Assembly: GCF_900109775.1 (NCBI RefSeq)
Contig: NZ_FOAX01000005.1
Span: 1 to 64,000, forward strand
Direction of reading: 5' to 3'
Source: Pseudoxanthomonas sp. GM95
GTDB lineage: Bacteria; Pseudomonadota; Gammaproteobacteria; Xanthomonadales; Xanthomonadaceae
Length of the DNA: 64,000 nt
Position numbers and translations under genes: made by a program
The notes under the pieces: generated by a model
Databases searched by the model: none
Seen by the model: only the letters and a program-made list of their open reading frames with translations
What the model was told of the DNA's origin: nothing
Shown here: positions 24,321 to 33,924 of the stretch, piece after piece
How the letters are laid out: every line of letters starts with the position of its first letter
Position numbering within the stretch: the first letter of the stretch is position 1

Positions 24321-24436
24321 CGTTTCAAAAGCTTCTCTTCGCGCTACGTAACACACGTTCCCGGAGTCCGGCAAAACGTTGCCCTCCTCGCATGGCGCCA
24401 AGTCGCTGGACGAGCGTGATCAGGAACAGTTAGGGC

Positions 24437-25408
24437 TCAATGGCCAGGCAACAGCACCAGCTTGCCGCGCGCACGACCGGCCAGACTTATCTCAAGCGCA
24501 TCGCGCCAATCCTCCAACGCAAAGGTCTGCGCAACGGGGATGGAAAACTGCCCATCGGCAGCAAGCTGCCCATACGCACGCAGGGCGTCCCACCGAAGCT
24601 TGAAGCCGCCTTCGGCTTTGACGTTCTCCGCACCCATGCGCACCCCGGTCTTGGCTGCGCCTTCGAAGTCGGCAATCGTGATGACGCGGGTAGGATCTCC
24701 ACCCGCGAGCTTCACCAGGTCAGGCAGCGCACCGACAGACCCCGCTTTCAAGTTGACGGGCGCCGCGTCCACGATCACGTCTGGCGCTTGGTTGATCAGT
24801 GCACGCACGCGTTCCACCATTCCCTCGCCATGCGAGGCGACCAGGACACCCATTGCACGCAGCCGATCTGCAAAGGTGTCGCCAGCTGTCGCGATGACGT
24901 GAGCTCCTTCTCGTAATGCCATTTGGACGGCGGCAAAGCCCACCATCGTGCCGCCTCCGTTGATGAGCACCGTCTGTCCATTCTTGAGACCCGACCAGGC
25001 CACGTAACGGGCTGCAGTTTCAACCACCATCGGAAGCGCTGCTGCTTCTACGTGCGCCAGTCCTTCGGGAAGCCGCTCCCAATGGTTGAGGGCGGCGTAA
25101 TCAGCCGCACCTGCGCTGGGATAGGCCCTGAATTCGGCCGGACCGAAGACGGCATTGCCGACGGCGACGTCGGTCACTCCCTCGCCTACCGCAGTGACAA
25201 CGCCCGAAACATCCAGCCCGATGCCACATGGCAACTCCCGCGAAGACAGTCCACGGCAGAGCGCCCAATCGGCGGGGTTCAATCCGCAGGCATGCACGCG
25301 CACGACGATGTGCCCTGCCACGGGCGCTGGGATGGGCCCGATCTCCAGACGCAGGACATCGCCTGGCTCACCGTGTTCGTAAAACCGGATCGTTCTCGTA
25401 TTTTTCAT
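24437..25408 (-). CDS. NADPH:quinone reductase-like zinc-independent MDR oxidoreductase
   Basis: About 323 residues from ATG 25408 (MKNTRTIRFYEHGEPG), a medium-chain dehydrogenase/reductase of the quinone oxidoreductase type. GroES-like N-terminus with VVRVHACGLNPADW; nucleotide-binding region with VLINGGGTMVGFAAVQMA. No structural zinc cysteines are seen. The family reduces quinones or activated alkenes with NADPH. It is divergent from a TetR regulator, with two matching operators in the gap, so it is almost certainly that repressor's target and probably answers electrophile stress. Confidence 0.85.
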   Translation of the reverse strand: MKNTRTIRFYEHGEPGDVLRLEIGPIPAPVAGHIVVRVHACGLNPADWALCRGLSSRELPCGIGLDVSGVVTAVGEGVTDVAVGNAVFGPAEFRAYPSAGAADYAALNHWERLPEGLAHVEAAALPMVVETAARYVAWSGLKNGQTVLINGGGTMVGFAAVQMALREGAHVIATAGDTFADRLRAMGVLVASHGEGMVERVRALINQAPDVIVDAAPVNLKAGSVGALPDLVKLAGGDPTRVITIADFEGAAKTGVRMGAENVKAEGGFKLRWDALRAYGQLAADGQFSIPVAQTFALEDWRDALEISLAGRARGKLVLLPGH

Positions 25409-25477
25409 AGCCACAGGTTTCTCCACGCATCGATTGGCCTCCAAGGCCCATTGCTCAGGCACCCTGGATTCGTTAAA

Positions 25478-25521
25478 GTCAGTCACTGACATTAATCTAG
25501 ATTTTTACGTCAGTCACTGTC
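25478..25521. promoter_or_regulatory. Paired TetR operators between the MDR oxidoreductase and tetR-family genes
   Basis: GTCAGTCACTGAC (25478-25490) is a perfect palindrome around one central base, and GTCAGTCACTGTC (25509-25521) differs at one position. Their centres are 31 bases apart, on the same DNA face. Both lie in the 132-base divergent gap, the second 20 bases before the TetR start. A related core CAGTGACTG occurs at 26513-26521 upstream of the DoxX gene. Confidence 0.75.
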
Positions 25522-25540
25522 AATAGGAGCGTGAGCGCGC

Positions 25541-26122
25541 ATGCCAAAAATTCGAGGGGATGTCCGTCGTCGTATGCGGGAAGCCGCCCTGGCCCTCTTC
25601 AGCGAAAAGGGTTACGAGCGCACCACCGCCGCCGAAATCGCAGCCCGTGCCGGTGTCACCGAGCGCACGTTCTTCCGCCACTTCCCCGACAAGCGCGAAG
25701 TGCTCTTCAACGAGGCTGAGCTACATGCCAGGCTGGACGCGGCGATCGCAGAAGCGCCGCCTGCCCTAAACGCACTGGAGATCGTGGTGTGGGCGTTCAA
25801 GTCGGCTGCTCCCCTGTTCGAGGAGAACCTTCCCCTGGCGAACGTGGGGCAAGCGGTGATCGCGCAGACGCCCGCATTGCAGGAGCGTCAACTTGCCAAG
25901 ACCGCTTTGATCACCCGTGCTATCGCCAAGGCGCTCAAGCGTCGCGATATCGCCCCTGCGATCGCAGACCTTGCTGCTGCAACGGGCATGGCGCTCACGG
26001 GACACGCTTTGCGGACATGTGTGCAAGATCCATCGACGCCCTTGGTTAAGCACCTTGAGAACGCTTTTCAGACCTTGCAGGTATTGTCGAGCACTGAAGC
26101 ACACAGAACTAAAAAGAACTAA
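25541..26122 (+). CDS. TetR/AcrR-family repressor
   Basis: The 193-residue regulator has the TetR HTH at about residues 5-52 (RRRMREAALALFSEKGYERTTAAEIAARAGVTERTFFRHFPDKREVLF) and a variable helical ligand domain. It is divergent from the quinone-reductase-like gene and probably represses both that gene and itself through the paired palindromes in between. The ligand is unknown, plausibly a quinone or similar electrophile. The Shine-Dalgarno AGGAG lies about 12 bases before ATG, slightly far. Confidence 0.87.
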   Translation: MPKIRGDVRRRMREAALALFSEKGYERTTAAEIAARAGVTERTFFRHFPDKREVLFNEAELHARLDAAIAEAPPALNALEIVVWAFKSAAPLFEENLPLANVGQAVIAQTPALQERQLAKTALITRAIAKALKRRDIAPAIADLAAATGMALTGHALRTCVQDPSTPLVKHLENAFQTLQVLSSTEAHRTKKN

Positions 26123-26604
26123 TCGCTTCGTGCGTAGTCTCCTATTGCGCAGAAGCCGCCTTTACCTACCTTGATAGATCCCCCCTACAGCGCTGCACTT
26201 GCGCGTAGGGCCCGGGCCGAAGCTGTGTGACTACGTCTAATAGGAAAGCCCACTAGTGGCGGTCGATGCGTGCCGACGCGTTTGACGTAAGCGCCGCTAG
26301 GCTTTAGTGCCATTGATTGTTCCACGTAGGCCGACCGTGGGCTGGCGTGCTTACAAGATTCTGTCGTCGTCGCTAGTTGCCTGCTATCAAGCACCGTTGA
26401 GAGGCAACAGGCGCATTTGTGAGCACAGCCGAGGACGTAGGCATCAATAATTTTACTTATAGAAACAATTGATGTCGTTTCGCGTTATTTATTGATTTAT
26501 TTGTGATGAATACAGTGACTGCATCTGGCCACCGCGCCTGACGTTAGTCAGTGGTGCGTCAGTCGACCCAGAACCGCAAACCCACCCCAGCACGAGAATT
26601 CATC
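26123..26604 (+). promoter_or_regulatory. Intergenic DNA with AT-rich DoxX promoter region and a third TetR-like site
   Basis: The 482-base gap between tetR and doxX contains no gene I can support. From about 26440 to 26520 it turns markedly AT-rich, as expected of a promoter. CAGTGACTG at 26513-26521 equals the core of the two operators at 25478-25521, and a further half-site GTCAGTG occurs downstream. This suggests the DoxX gene belongs to the same TetR regulon. The first 300 bases show nothing recognisable. Confidence 0.45.
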
Positions 26605-27027
26605 ATGTCCACTTCAGCATCTTCCTCCACGACCCGTCGCTCTACTGCACTGCCTGCTACGTTTGATCTTGCGGGGCGCGTCCTGCTCGTTGTCCTGTTC
26701 CTAGTTTCTGGATTTGGCAAGCTCGCCGCCTACAGCGCAACCGCCGGCTACATGGCATCGGCTGGCGTGCCCCCCGTCATGCTGCCGCTGGTTATCGCAC
26801 TCGAAATCGGTGGCTCCATTGCAATCATCCTGGGATGGCAGACGCGGGTAGTCGCTTTCCTGCTGGCCGGCTTTACGCTTTTGACTGCCCTGCTGTTCCA
26901 CACAAATCTGGGCGATCAGATGCAGCAGCTGATGTTCATGAAAAACTTGGCCATCACCGGTGCCTTCCTGCTGCTCGTTGCAAACGGCGCAGGCCGCTTC
27001 AGTCTGGATGCACGCAAGCGGACTTGA
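26605..27027 (+). CDS. DoxX-family membrane protein
   Basis: The 140-residue protein has four predicted membrane helices (LAGRVLLVVLFLVSGFGKLAAY; VMLPLVIALEIGGSIAIILG; RVVAFLLAGFTLLTALLFH; KNLAITGAFLLLVANGAG), the DoxX/YphA pattern with the conserved SGFGKL and the E of the second helix. DoxX proteins are linked to thiol and oxidant stress. The ATG at 26605 follows GAGAA; an upstream in-frame start at 26551 gives a non-family extension. A TetR-like site precedes the gene and a bidirectional terminator follows it. Confidence 0.85.
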   Translation: MSTSASSSTTRRSTALPATFDLAGRVLLVVLFLVSGFGKLAAYSATAGYMASAGVPPVMLPLVIALEIGGSIAIILGWQTRVVAFLLAGFTLLTALLFHTNLGDQMQQLMFMKNLAITGAFLLLVANGAGRFSLDARKRT

Positions 27028-27056
27028 TCGTTTGCAAGGGGATTGCCACAACATAG

Positions 27057-27087
27057 AAAAAGGGCGGCTTTTAGCCGCCCTTTTTTT
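27057..27087. terminator. Bidirectional rho-independent terminator between doxX and lysR
   Basis: AGGGCGGCT (27061-27069) pairs perfectly with AGCCGCCCT (27073-27081) around a TTT loop. It is flanked by A-rich sequence on the left and seven T residues on the right, so it works in both directions. The lysR stop codon lies inside it, and the last codons of that gene form one arm. Confidence 0.92.
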
Positions 27088-28021
27088 GTTTCGGCTTTGG
27101 ACGATCCCTTGAGCCAACCTGACTATCTGAAAGCGTGCTCAAGACGGAAGCCAGCGCATCAAAGACAATTCGTACACGAGCTGCCACTGGACCCGGCTGA
27201 GGCCGGAAGACGTACAGACCCCATGGTGAGGGCTCCTCGCTCTCAAGCACCCTGACAAGCCCTCCTGAGTTTAGGTGGGGAAGCGCCATGTAGTCGGCGA
27301 GTTGGCCAAAGGCGATCCCGGACAAAACCGCCCCCATTTCGATATCTGCATCATCGGCAATCACCACAGGTGATGTCGGCGTCCACTGCGCCCCTGCCCT
27401 GAAATACCACGGCCATGGACGCCCCGTGTTTTGATCGAGCGCTGCCGCGACAGGCAGATTCGCCAGATCCTCAATCTTGTCCGGCGCTCCCAACTTTTGG
27501 ATCAGGTCCGGACTGGCCACCGTTAGCAACCGCATCTTGGCCGCTTCACGCGCGACGTACCGGCTGTCCCGCATGAAGCCAACCCGAAGACCTACGTCGA
27601 TGCCCTCATCGACGGCATCACTGATTCGATCCGACAAACGTACATCCAAGGTGATCGCTGGGTGTTGCTTGGCGATCTCCTCCATGGCGGGCAACACCGC
27701 GCGCGAGCCAAGACTGCGAGGAACGCTGACACGGACTAGGCCCGACACAGCTGCCTGCTGTTTGGTGTGAGCCGGACGCCACAGATCTTCGAATTGCGCC
27801 AGTGTTGGCGCCAAACGCGCCAGCAGTGCCTCTCCGAAGGCGGTGATCCGGACCTGGCGCGTACTCCTGTGGAATAGCGGCTCTCCGTAATGCTGCTCCA
27901 GCTGCTTGACCGCGCGGGTGACGCCTTGTGGCGAAGCCCCCAAGCGAATGGCGGCTTCGCGAAAACTGGGAGCCTCTGCTGCAGCACGAAAAATCCGGAG
28001 GAGTTCGAGTTCGCCTTGCAT
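27071..28021 (-). CDS. LysR-family regulator divergent from the SnoaL/GNAT/hydrolase cassette
   Basis: From ATG 28021 the protein has 316 residues. Wing-helix HTH at the N-terminus (LRIFRAAAEAPSFREAAIRLGASPQGVTRAVKQLEQHYGEPLFHR), then a periplasmic-binding-like effector domain. The C-terminal tail (RDRPKPKQKKGG) is encoded by the terminator stem. A GTG at 28060 would add 13 poorly matching residues. It is divergent from the SnoaL gene with a 151-base gap, and is therefore its likely regulator. The ligand is unknown. Confidence 0.82.
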   Translation of the reverse strand: MQGELELLRIFRAAAEAPSFREAAIRLGASPQGVTRAVKQLEQHYGEPLFHRSTRQVRITAFGEALLARLAPTLAQFEDLWRPAHTKQQAAVSGLVRVSVPRSLGSRAVLPAMEEIAKQHPAITLDVRLSDRISDAVDEGIDVGLRVGFMRDSRYVAREAAKMRLLTVASPDLIQKLGAPDKIEDLANLPVAAALDQNTGRPWPWYFRAGAQWTPTSPVVIADDADIEMGAVLSGIAFGQLADYMALPHLNSGGLVRVLESEEPSPWGLYVFRPQPGPVAARVRIVFDALASVLSTLSDSQVGSRDRPKPKQKKGG

Positions 28022-28172
28022 GGGGTGCCCACATAAAAACCAGCGCCTAGAGTATTCCACCTATAGGAATTATGAAATCTAAACCGTTCCATATACGGGC
28101 ATTTATAGAACGAGGAGACTGACCTCCATCCGCTGCCACGGCAGCTTTCCTCAACGCTTTCTGGAGCTACTC

Positions 28173-28580
28173 ATGAACGCAGCAGCGCTCGTGGACACCT
28201 ACTACGCAGCCTTCAACCGCGGCGACCGGCAGGTGATGCTGGCCTTGCTGACCGAGGACGTGGTGCATGACCTTAATCAGGGCGAAAGGCAAATTGGCCG
28301 CCAGGCGTTTCGATCGTTCCTGGAACGCATGGACAGCTGCTACGACGAACAGCTACGCGATATCACCTTGCTCTCCAGCGCTGACGGCACCCGAGCAGCT
28401 GCCGAGTACGTCGTCCATGGCATCTATCACAGCACTGATAAGGGATTGCCCGAAGCGATCGGTCAGGGCTATGTCTTGCCAGGGGGCGCGTTCTTCCAAA
28501 TTCGCGACCATCGCATCTGCCGAGTGACCAATTACTACAACTTGGAAGATTGGCTGAAACAGGTCAACAGAGGATCCTGA
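28173..28580 (+). CDS. SnoaL/ketosteroid-isomerase-like (NTF2 fold) protein
   Basis: A single NTF2-like domain of 135 residues (VDTYYAAFNRGDRQVMLALLTEDVVHDLNQG...FFQIRDHRICRVTNYYNLEDWLKQV). These folds bind small hydrophobic substrates and isomerise or hydrolyse them, but the reaction here is unknown. It is the first of three tightly spaced genes with a GNAT acyltransferase and a carbon-nitrogen hydrolase; the GNAT start follows its stop by one base. The trio appears to be a functional unit. Confidence 0.75.
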   Translation: MNAAALVDTYYAAFNRGDRQVMLALLTEDVVHDLNQGERQIGRQAFRSFLERMDSCYDEQLRDITLLSSADGTRAAAEYVVHGIYHSTDKGLPEAIGQGYVLPGGAFFQIRDHRICRVTNYYNLEDWLKQVNRGS

Positions 28581-28581
28581 C

Positions 28582-29268
28582 GTGCAATCCAACACACAGA
28601 TCCTAGTGCGCCACGGGCGGGAAATGAACCACTGGTTCGATGCGGTTGCCCACCTGCGGATGAAGGTGTTTCGCCAGTACCCCTACCTCTATGCGGGAAG
28701 TCTGGAGTACGAGCGCGGCTATCTGGCCAGCTACGCACGTTCACATGAAAGCGTTCTGATCCTCGTGGTTGATGGCAAATCTGTCGTGGGTGCGTCAACG
28801 GGAATTCCCTTGGCGCAGGCAGATAAAGCCTTTCAGCTGCCGCTTGCAGGACGTGGCGTCGACATCGACTCGGTTTTCTATTGCGGTGAGTCGGTGCTGT
28901 TACCCGAGTACCGAGGACAGGGCATCGGTCATCAATTCTTCGACCGCCGCGAAGCGCATGCGCACAAGCTGGAGAATTTCCAGTGGACTGCTTTTGCGAG
29001 CGTGGACAGGTCACATGAAGATCCCAACCGTCCGGCACAGTACCGCAGTAACGAGGCGTTCTGGTTAAAGCGCGGCTATGCGCCGTCGGACATGAAAGCA
29101 CAGCTGCATTGGCGGCAGATCGGTGATGACACGGAAACAACACACGCAATGACGATGTGGATGCGTGCATTGGAGAGAAAAGATGAAGATTGCAGTCGCC
29201 AAATACCAGATTCACCGGCCGGAAAGCTTCGAGAGTTTTGCGCAGCGTCAGCGCGACCTGCTGCTTGA
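28582..29268 (+). CDS. GNAT-family acyltransferase
   Basis: The 228-residue protein has a GNAT fold: LRMKVFRQYPYLYAGSLEYERGYLASYA at the start, then the acyl-CoA binding segment ESVLLPEYRGQGIGHQFFDRREAHA, corresponding to motif A (R/QxxGxG/A). The GTG start is preceded by AGAGGA. Its last 28 codons overlap the start of the following hydrolase gene by 86 bases, an unusually long overlap, so a shorter C-terminus in ancestors is possible. Substrate unknown; the neighbouring hydrolase and SnoaL protein suggest a small nitrogen compound. Confidence 0.75.
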   Translation: MQSNTQILVRHGREMNHWFDAVAHLRMKVFRQYPYLYAGSLEYERGYLASYARSHESVLILVVDGKSVVGASTGIPLAQADKAFQLPLAGRGVDIDSVFYCGESVLLPEYRGQGIGHQFFDRREAHAHKLENFQWTAFASVDRSHEDPNRPAQYRSNEAFWLKRGYAPSDMKAQLHWRQIGDDTETTHAMTMWMRALERKDEDCSRQIPDSPAGKLREFCAASARPAA

Positions 29269-30142
29269 GGCCAAGCGCGCAGGCGCTGACCTGGCTGTGT
29301 TGCCGGAGTATCTGGCGCTTGAACTCGCAGCTTTCTTTCCAGCCGACGTTAGCGCTGATCTACATGCCTCGTTCAAAGCGCTGCAACCGCTTCAGGACGC
29401 CTGGCTCAGCCTCTACTCCTCGCTATCGCGCGAATTGGGGATGTACATCCAGGCCGGTACGTTCATTGCGCAGACCGGCGAGCAACGCTATCGCAACCGT
29501 GCATGGCTGTTTGCACCCAACGGGATGTCTGGCTACCAGGACAAACTACAGCTGACCGGCTTCGAGCGCGCCCTGCGAGTCATCGATCCAGGCGATGAGG
29601 TCAAGGTCTTCGACGTCGCTGGCGTCGGGGCGGCAATAGCCGTGTGCTACGACAGCGAATTCCCGCTGCCTGTGCGCGCCCAGCGTGAGGCTGGGGCCAG
29701 CCTGCTGCTGGTACCCAGTTGTACCGACACTGCTGCTGGCGCGACGCGTGTCCGGGTTGGGGCAATGGCCAGGGCGCTTGAGAACCGTATGTTCGTTGCC
29801 CAGTCCGTTACCGCAGGACTGGCCGCGTGGAGCCCTGCCCTTGACGTCAATACAGGAGAAGCGGCGATTTTCGCGCCTATGGACTACGGCTTCCCTGACA
29901 ACGGTATCGTGGCTTCGACGTTAGGCCATCAGCCTTGGGCCATCTCCACGGTCGATTTTTCATTGCTGCGCACTAGCAGCACGCACTCGCATGTCCATGT
30001 CGATCGTGATTGGGCACCGCTGGCCAGATCCGGTGAACTCAAGGCGACATTCTCCCGATTGAAGGCACCAGTTCAACACCTCTGGAATGTCCAGGCTGGG
30101 AATGCTGAAGCACCCATTGCCCGGCGCTCCCGAGCGCTTTAG
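29183..30142 (+). CDS. Carbon-nitrogen hydrolase (nitrilase superfamily)
   Basis: From ATG 29183 (MKIAVAKYQIHRPES) the protein has 319 residues. The Glu-Lys-Cys triad is visible: Glu in VLPEYLALE, Lys in YQDKLQLTGFE and Cys in AVCYDSEFP. The superfamily hydrolyses nitriles, amides or carbamoyl groups, or runs the reverse condensation. Substrate cannot be read from sequence. GAGAAAAG precedes the ATG; an earlier ATG at 29165 adds six residues. It overlaps the GNAT gene by 86 bases. Confidence 0.82.
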   Translation: MKIAVAKYQIHRPESFESFAQRQRDLLLEAKRAGADLAVLPEYLALELAAFFPADVSADLHASFKALQPLQDAWLSLYSSLSRELGMYIQAGTFIAQTGEQRYRNRAWLFAPNGMSGYQDKLQLTGFERALRVIDPGDEVKVFDVAGVGAAIAVCYDSEFPLPVRAQREAGASLLLVPSCTDTAAGATRVRVGAMARALENRMFVAQSVTAGLAAWSPALDVNTGEAAIFAPMDYGFPDNGIVASTLGHQPWAISTVDFSLLRTSSTHSHVHVDRDWAPLARSGELKATFSRLKAPVQHLWNVQAGNAEAPIARRSRAL

Positions 30143-30216
30143 ATCCAAATCCGCAAGCAAAACGCAGATCGAGCATTTGCTGCTGCAACCCACTTCCTGA
30201 CCACACTGAGGATTGA

Positions 30217-31329
<1,113 letters not shown>

Positions 31330-31342
31330 TCACTCGCAACAT

Positions 31343-31366
31343 GCCCCGGTCTTTCCGGGCCGGGGC
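31343..31366 (+). terminator. GC-rich hairpin between frmA and gfa
   Basis: GCCCCGG and CCGGGGC pair across a 10-base loop, 13 bases after the frmA stop, followed by GCATCTTTG, so the T run is weak. It may stabilise or partly terminate the frmA transcript. The gfa start lies 30 bases further on with its own AGGAG. Confidence 0.5.
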
Positions 31367-31396
31367 GCATCTTTGTAACAACCACCAGGAGTCATC

Positions 31397-31975
31397 ATGA
31401 GCGACATCACTATCCATCCTTCCGTCGAAGGCGGCGTCACCGCCGGCAGCGACGGCTTCAACGGCGGCACCCTGCGCTGCCATTGCGCCAGCGACAAGGT
31501 CGAGGTTCAGATCTCGAGCAACGTTGCGCACAACCATGCCTGCGGCTGCACCAAATGCTGGAAGCCGGAGGGCGCAGCGTTCTCGGTCGTCGCCGTCGTC
31601 TCGCGCGATGCGGTCAAGGTGACAGCGCACCCGGAAAAGCTCAAGGTCGTCGATGAAACCGCCACAATCCGTCGCCATGCCTGCACCGGTTGCGGTGTGC
31701 ACATGTACGGCCGTATCGAGAACAAAACCCACCCGTTCTACGGTCTCGATTTCGTCCACGTTGAACTGTCCGACGAGAAGGGCTGGGAAGAACCGCGCTT
31801 TGCCGCGTTCGTGTCATCCATCATCGAAGGCGGCGGTGCCCGTCCAGAGCAGATGGATGGCGTGCGCGCCAAGCTGAGCAAGCTCGGCCTGCCCCCTTAC
31901 GACAGCCTCAACCCGCCGCTGATGGATGCCATCTCCACGCACATCGCCAAGGCGAACGGCGTGCTGGCTGTCTGA
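31397..31975 (+). CDS. gfa: S-(hydroxymethyl)glutathione synthase (Gfa)
   Basis: The 192-residue zinc protein carries the Gfa cysteine pattern: [27 protein letters not shown] and [12 protein letters not shown]. Its length matches Paracoccus-type Gfa rather than the short GFA-domain proteins. Gfa was described as speeding the condensation of formaldehyde with glutathione, feeding FrmA. It follows frmA with a 67-base gap holding a hairpin and is preceded by AGGAG. Confidence 0.93.
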   Translation: MSDITIHPSVEGGVTAGSDGFNGGTLRCHCASDKVEVQISSNVAHNHACGCTKCWKPEGAAFSVVAVVSRDAVKVTAHPEKLKVVDETATIRRHACTGCGVHMYGRIENKTHPFYGLDFVHVELSDEKGWEEPRFAAFVSSIIEGGGARPEQMDGVRAKLSKLGLPPYDSLNPPLMDAISTHIAKANGVLAV

Positions 31976-31984
31976 TCAGGGATC

Positions 31985-32015
31985 GGTTGCTGGCGTGCAG
32001 CGCGCGCCGGCAACC
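31985..32015 (+). terminator. Hairpin between gfa and dmeF
   Basis: GGTTGCTGGCG (31985-31995) pairs with CGCCGGCAACC (32005-32015) with one wobble or mismatch, around a nine-base loop, and is followed by TCTTCC. It sits 9 bases after the gfa stop. It may end or reduce transcription before dmeF; the T run is short. Confidence 0.5.
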
Positions 32016-32081
32016 TCTTCCACATGACATACCTTGTCGCGATCGTCACTAAATCAAAGAAGATCTAAGGACACTGCCTCC

Positions 32082-33026
32082 ATGCACGTGCATCAGGACA
32101 TCCACCGTCATGACGGGCCCAGCACTGGCACGCCGCTGCACACCGAACGACAGGTCAAAAAGGCGCTGGTGCTGACCGTCCTGGTGATGGCGGCGCAGAT
32201 CGTCGGCGGCACCGTGCTCAATTCCATGGCGCTTCTTGCCAACGGCTGGCACATGAGTTCGCACGCGCTCATCCTGGGGCTGTCCCTTGTGGCTTACGCC
32301 ATTGCCCGCAGGCATGCCAGCGATGCGCGATTTGCATTCGGCCCTTGGAAAATCGAGGTGCTCGGTGGATACACCAGTGCCCTGCTGATGTTCTGCATCG
32401 CCATCTCGATGATCTTCGAATCGGTGCAGCGGCTGGTCACGCCCGAACCGATCCATGTCCGTGAGGCCATGATCATTACCGTGATCGGCCTGGCCGCCAA
32501 CCTGGTCTGCGCCTGGTGGCTGCGTGATCAACACGACCATGCCGCATCTGGCGCCCATGCGCACGAGGCCACCGCCCACAGGCACCCTGCCGCTGGCGGC
32601 AAGGACCTGAACCTTCGCGCGGCCTATCTACATGTCCTGTCCGATGCGACCACGTCGATGCTGGCGCTGTTCGCCCTTGGCGCCGGTACGCTACTGAACC
32701 TGGCTTGGCTCGATCCAGCGGTGGGCATTATCGGTGCGCTGATCGTCGCAAGTTGGGCGCTGAAGCTGCTCGGCAAGACCGCCGGCATCCTGCTCGACGC
32801 CGATCCGGACGGTCCGCTGGCAGGCGAGATCCGCCAGCTTGTCCACGACGAGGCGTGCAACGCCTCCATCCACAAGATGCAGGTCTGGCGCGTTGGCCGG
32901 AGCCATCACGCCTGTTCCATCTGCCTGGCCGCACAGGGCGAGGTGGACATCAACAACCTCAAGGCCCTGCTGCTGCAGAATCAACGCATCAAATTCGCCT
33001 CGATCGAGCTGGTTCCGGCGCTCTAA
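32082..33026 (+). CDS. dmeF: Cation diffusion facilitator, DmeF-like metal efflux transporter
   Basis: From ATG 32082 (MHVHQDIHRHDG) the protein has 314 residues and six predicted helices of the CDF type. Metal-site residues are visible in NGWHMSSHALILG and in LHVLSDATTSMLALFALG, and His-rich segments lie at the N-terminus and in the cytoplasmic loop (DQHDHAASGAHAHE, then HRHP). DmeF members export Co2+ and Ni2+. Co-occurrence with formaldehyde genes is common in proteobacteria, though the reason is not clear. AAGGAC precedes the start; the longer frame from 32034 is less likely. Confidence 0.87.
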   Translation: MHVHQDIHRHDGPSTGTPLHTERQVKKALVLTVLVMAAQIVGGTVLNSMALLANGWHMSSHALILGLSLVAYAIARRHASDARFAFGPWKIEVLGGYTSALLMFCIAISMIFESVQRLVTPEPIHVREAMIITVIGLAANLVCAWWLRDQHDHAASGAHAHEATAHRHPAAGGKDLNLRAAYLHVLSDATTSMLALFALGAGTLLNLAWLDPAVGIIGALIVASWALKLLGKTAGILLDADPDGPLAGEIRQLVHDEACNASIHKMQVWRVGRSHHACSICLAAQGEVDINNLKALLLQNQRIKFASIELVPAL

Positions 33027-33059
33027 TCACGCGAGAAAAACTCAGGTCGCAGCTAGATG

Positions 33060-33083
33060 GGCCGATCAGGAATCGGCCTTTCT
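33060..33083. terminator. Terminator between dmeF and the meta-cleavage operon
   Basis: GGCCGAT-CAGGA-ATCGGCC is a perfect 7-bp hairpin followed by TTTCT, 33 bases after the dmeF stop. The dmpH-like gene ends 52 bases further on from the other side, so the hairpin may serve both convergent transcripts. Confidence 0.8.
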
Positions 33084-33135
33084 ATTCGGATCTGTCTGGT
33101 ATGTAGCGCCACCATCGAAGATTGACCAACAGTCG

Positions 33136-33924
33136 TCAAATCAAGCGAAAGCCAGCGGTTCCCAATCCGTCCGCCCGCAAAAGGATCGAATCGCCAGCAG
33201 CGACGGGAATCGCTGCTGTTATCGCTCCTGACAGCACCAGGCTGCCGGCCGGGAGGCTCTGCCCACGGACATGCAGCATGTTGACCAGCATGGCAACCGC
33301 CGTCGCTGGATTGCCGAGCACGGCAGCGCCCGCGCCTACTTCCATTACCGCACCATTCTTCTCAAGCACAACACCGAGCGTTTCTAGGTCCACGCCTGCT
33401 GGAGAGACCGGGCGCGAGCCGACGACGTAACGCGATGCCGAAGTGTTGTCGGCGATCACGCTTGGCAGATCGAACTTGAAGTCGCGGTAGCGCGAATCGA
33501 TCAGCTCAATCGCTGGCAGCAAGAAGGCCGTGGCTGCCATCACCGCTGCCTCGTCGCAGTTCGGGCCGGACAGCGACTCGCTCGTGACAAAAGCGATTTC
33601 CGCTTCGACCTTTGGATGGATGAGCAACGCGGTCTCCACCAGGCCGCCATCATTGACCGCCAGGTCTTCGCTCAGGAATCCGTAGATCGGGGTATCGACC
33701 CCCATCTGCTTCATCTTGGGATAGGAGGTCAGGCCCATCTTCATACCGGTGATGCGCAGGCCGCGCCCTTGCTTGATCGCACGCAGCGCGTCCTGGATGT
33801 CGTACGCGGTATCGACATCGATGCCCGGATGCGTATCGGTCAGCTTGTCGACGTCGTAAACGTTGGACTGCGCTTCATCCAGCAGGCGGGCGCAGTCCTC
33901 GATGACTTCGGGTTCCAGACTCAT
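33136..33924 (-). CDS. dmpH: 4-oxalocrotonate decarboxylase (DmpH/XylI-like)
   Basis: The 262-residue enzyme belongs to the fumarylacetoacetase-related hydratase/decarboxylase family: [30 protein letters not shown] and VEAEIAFV hold the metal-binding Glu residues. DmpH decarboxylates 4-oxalocrotonate to 2-hydroxypenta-2,4-dienoate in complex with the hydratase. It is the last gene of the operon, and its ATG overlaps the aldolase stop (ATGA). The choice between decarboxylase and hydratase rests on the KMGLTS motif and on the other paralogue at 36.7 kb being closer to DmpE. Confidence 0.8.
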   Translation of the reverse strand: MSLEPEVIEDCARLLDEAQSNVYDVDKLTDTHPGIDVDTAYDIQDALRAIKQGRGLRITGMKMGLTSYPKMKQMGVDTPIYGFLSEDLAVNDGGLVETALLIHPKVEAEIAFVTSESLSGPNCDEAAVMAATAFLLPAIELIDSRYRDFKFDLPSVIADNTSASRYVVGSRPVSPAGVDLETLGVVLEKNGAVMEVGAGAAVLGNPATAVAMLVNMLHVRGQSLPAGSLVLSGAITAAIPVAAGDSILLRADGLGTAGFRLI

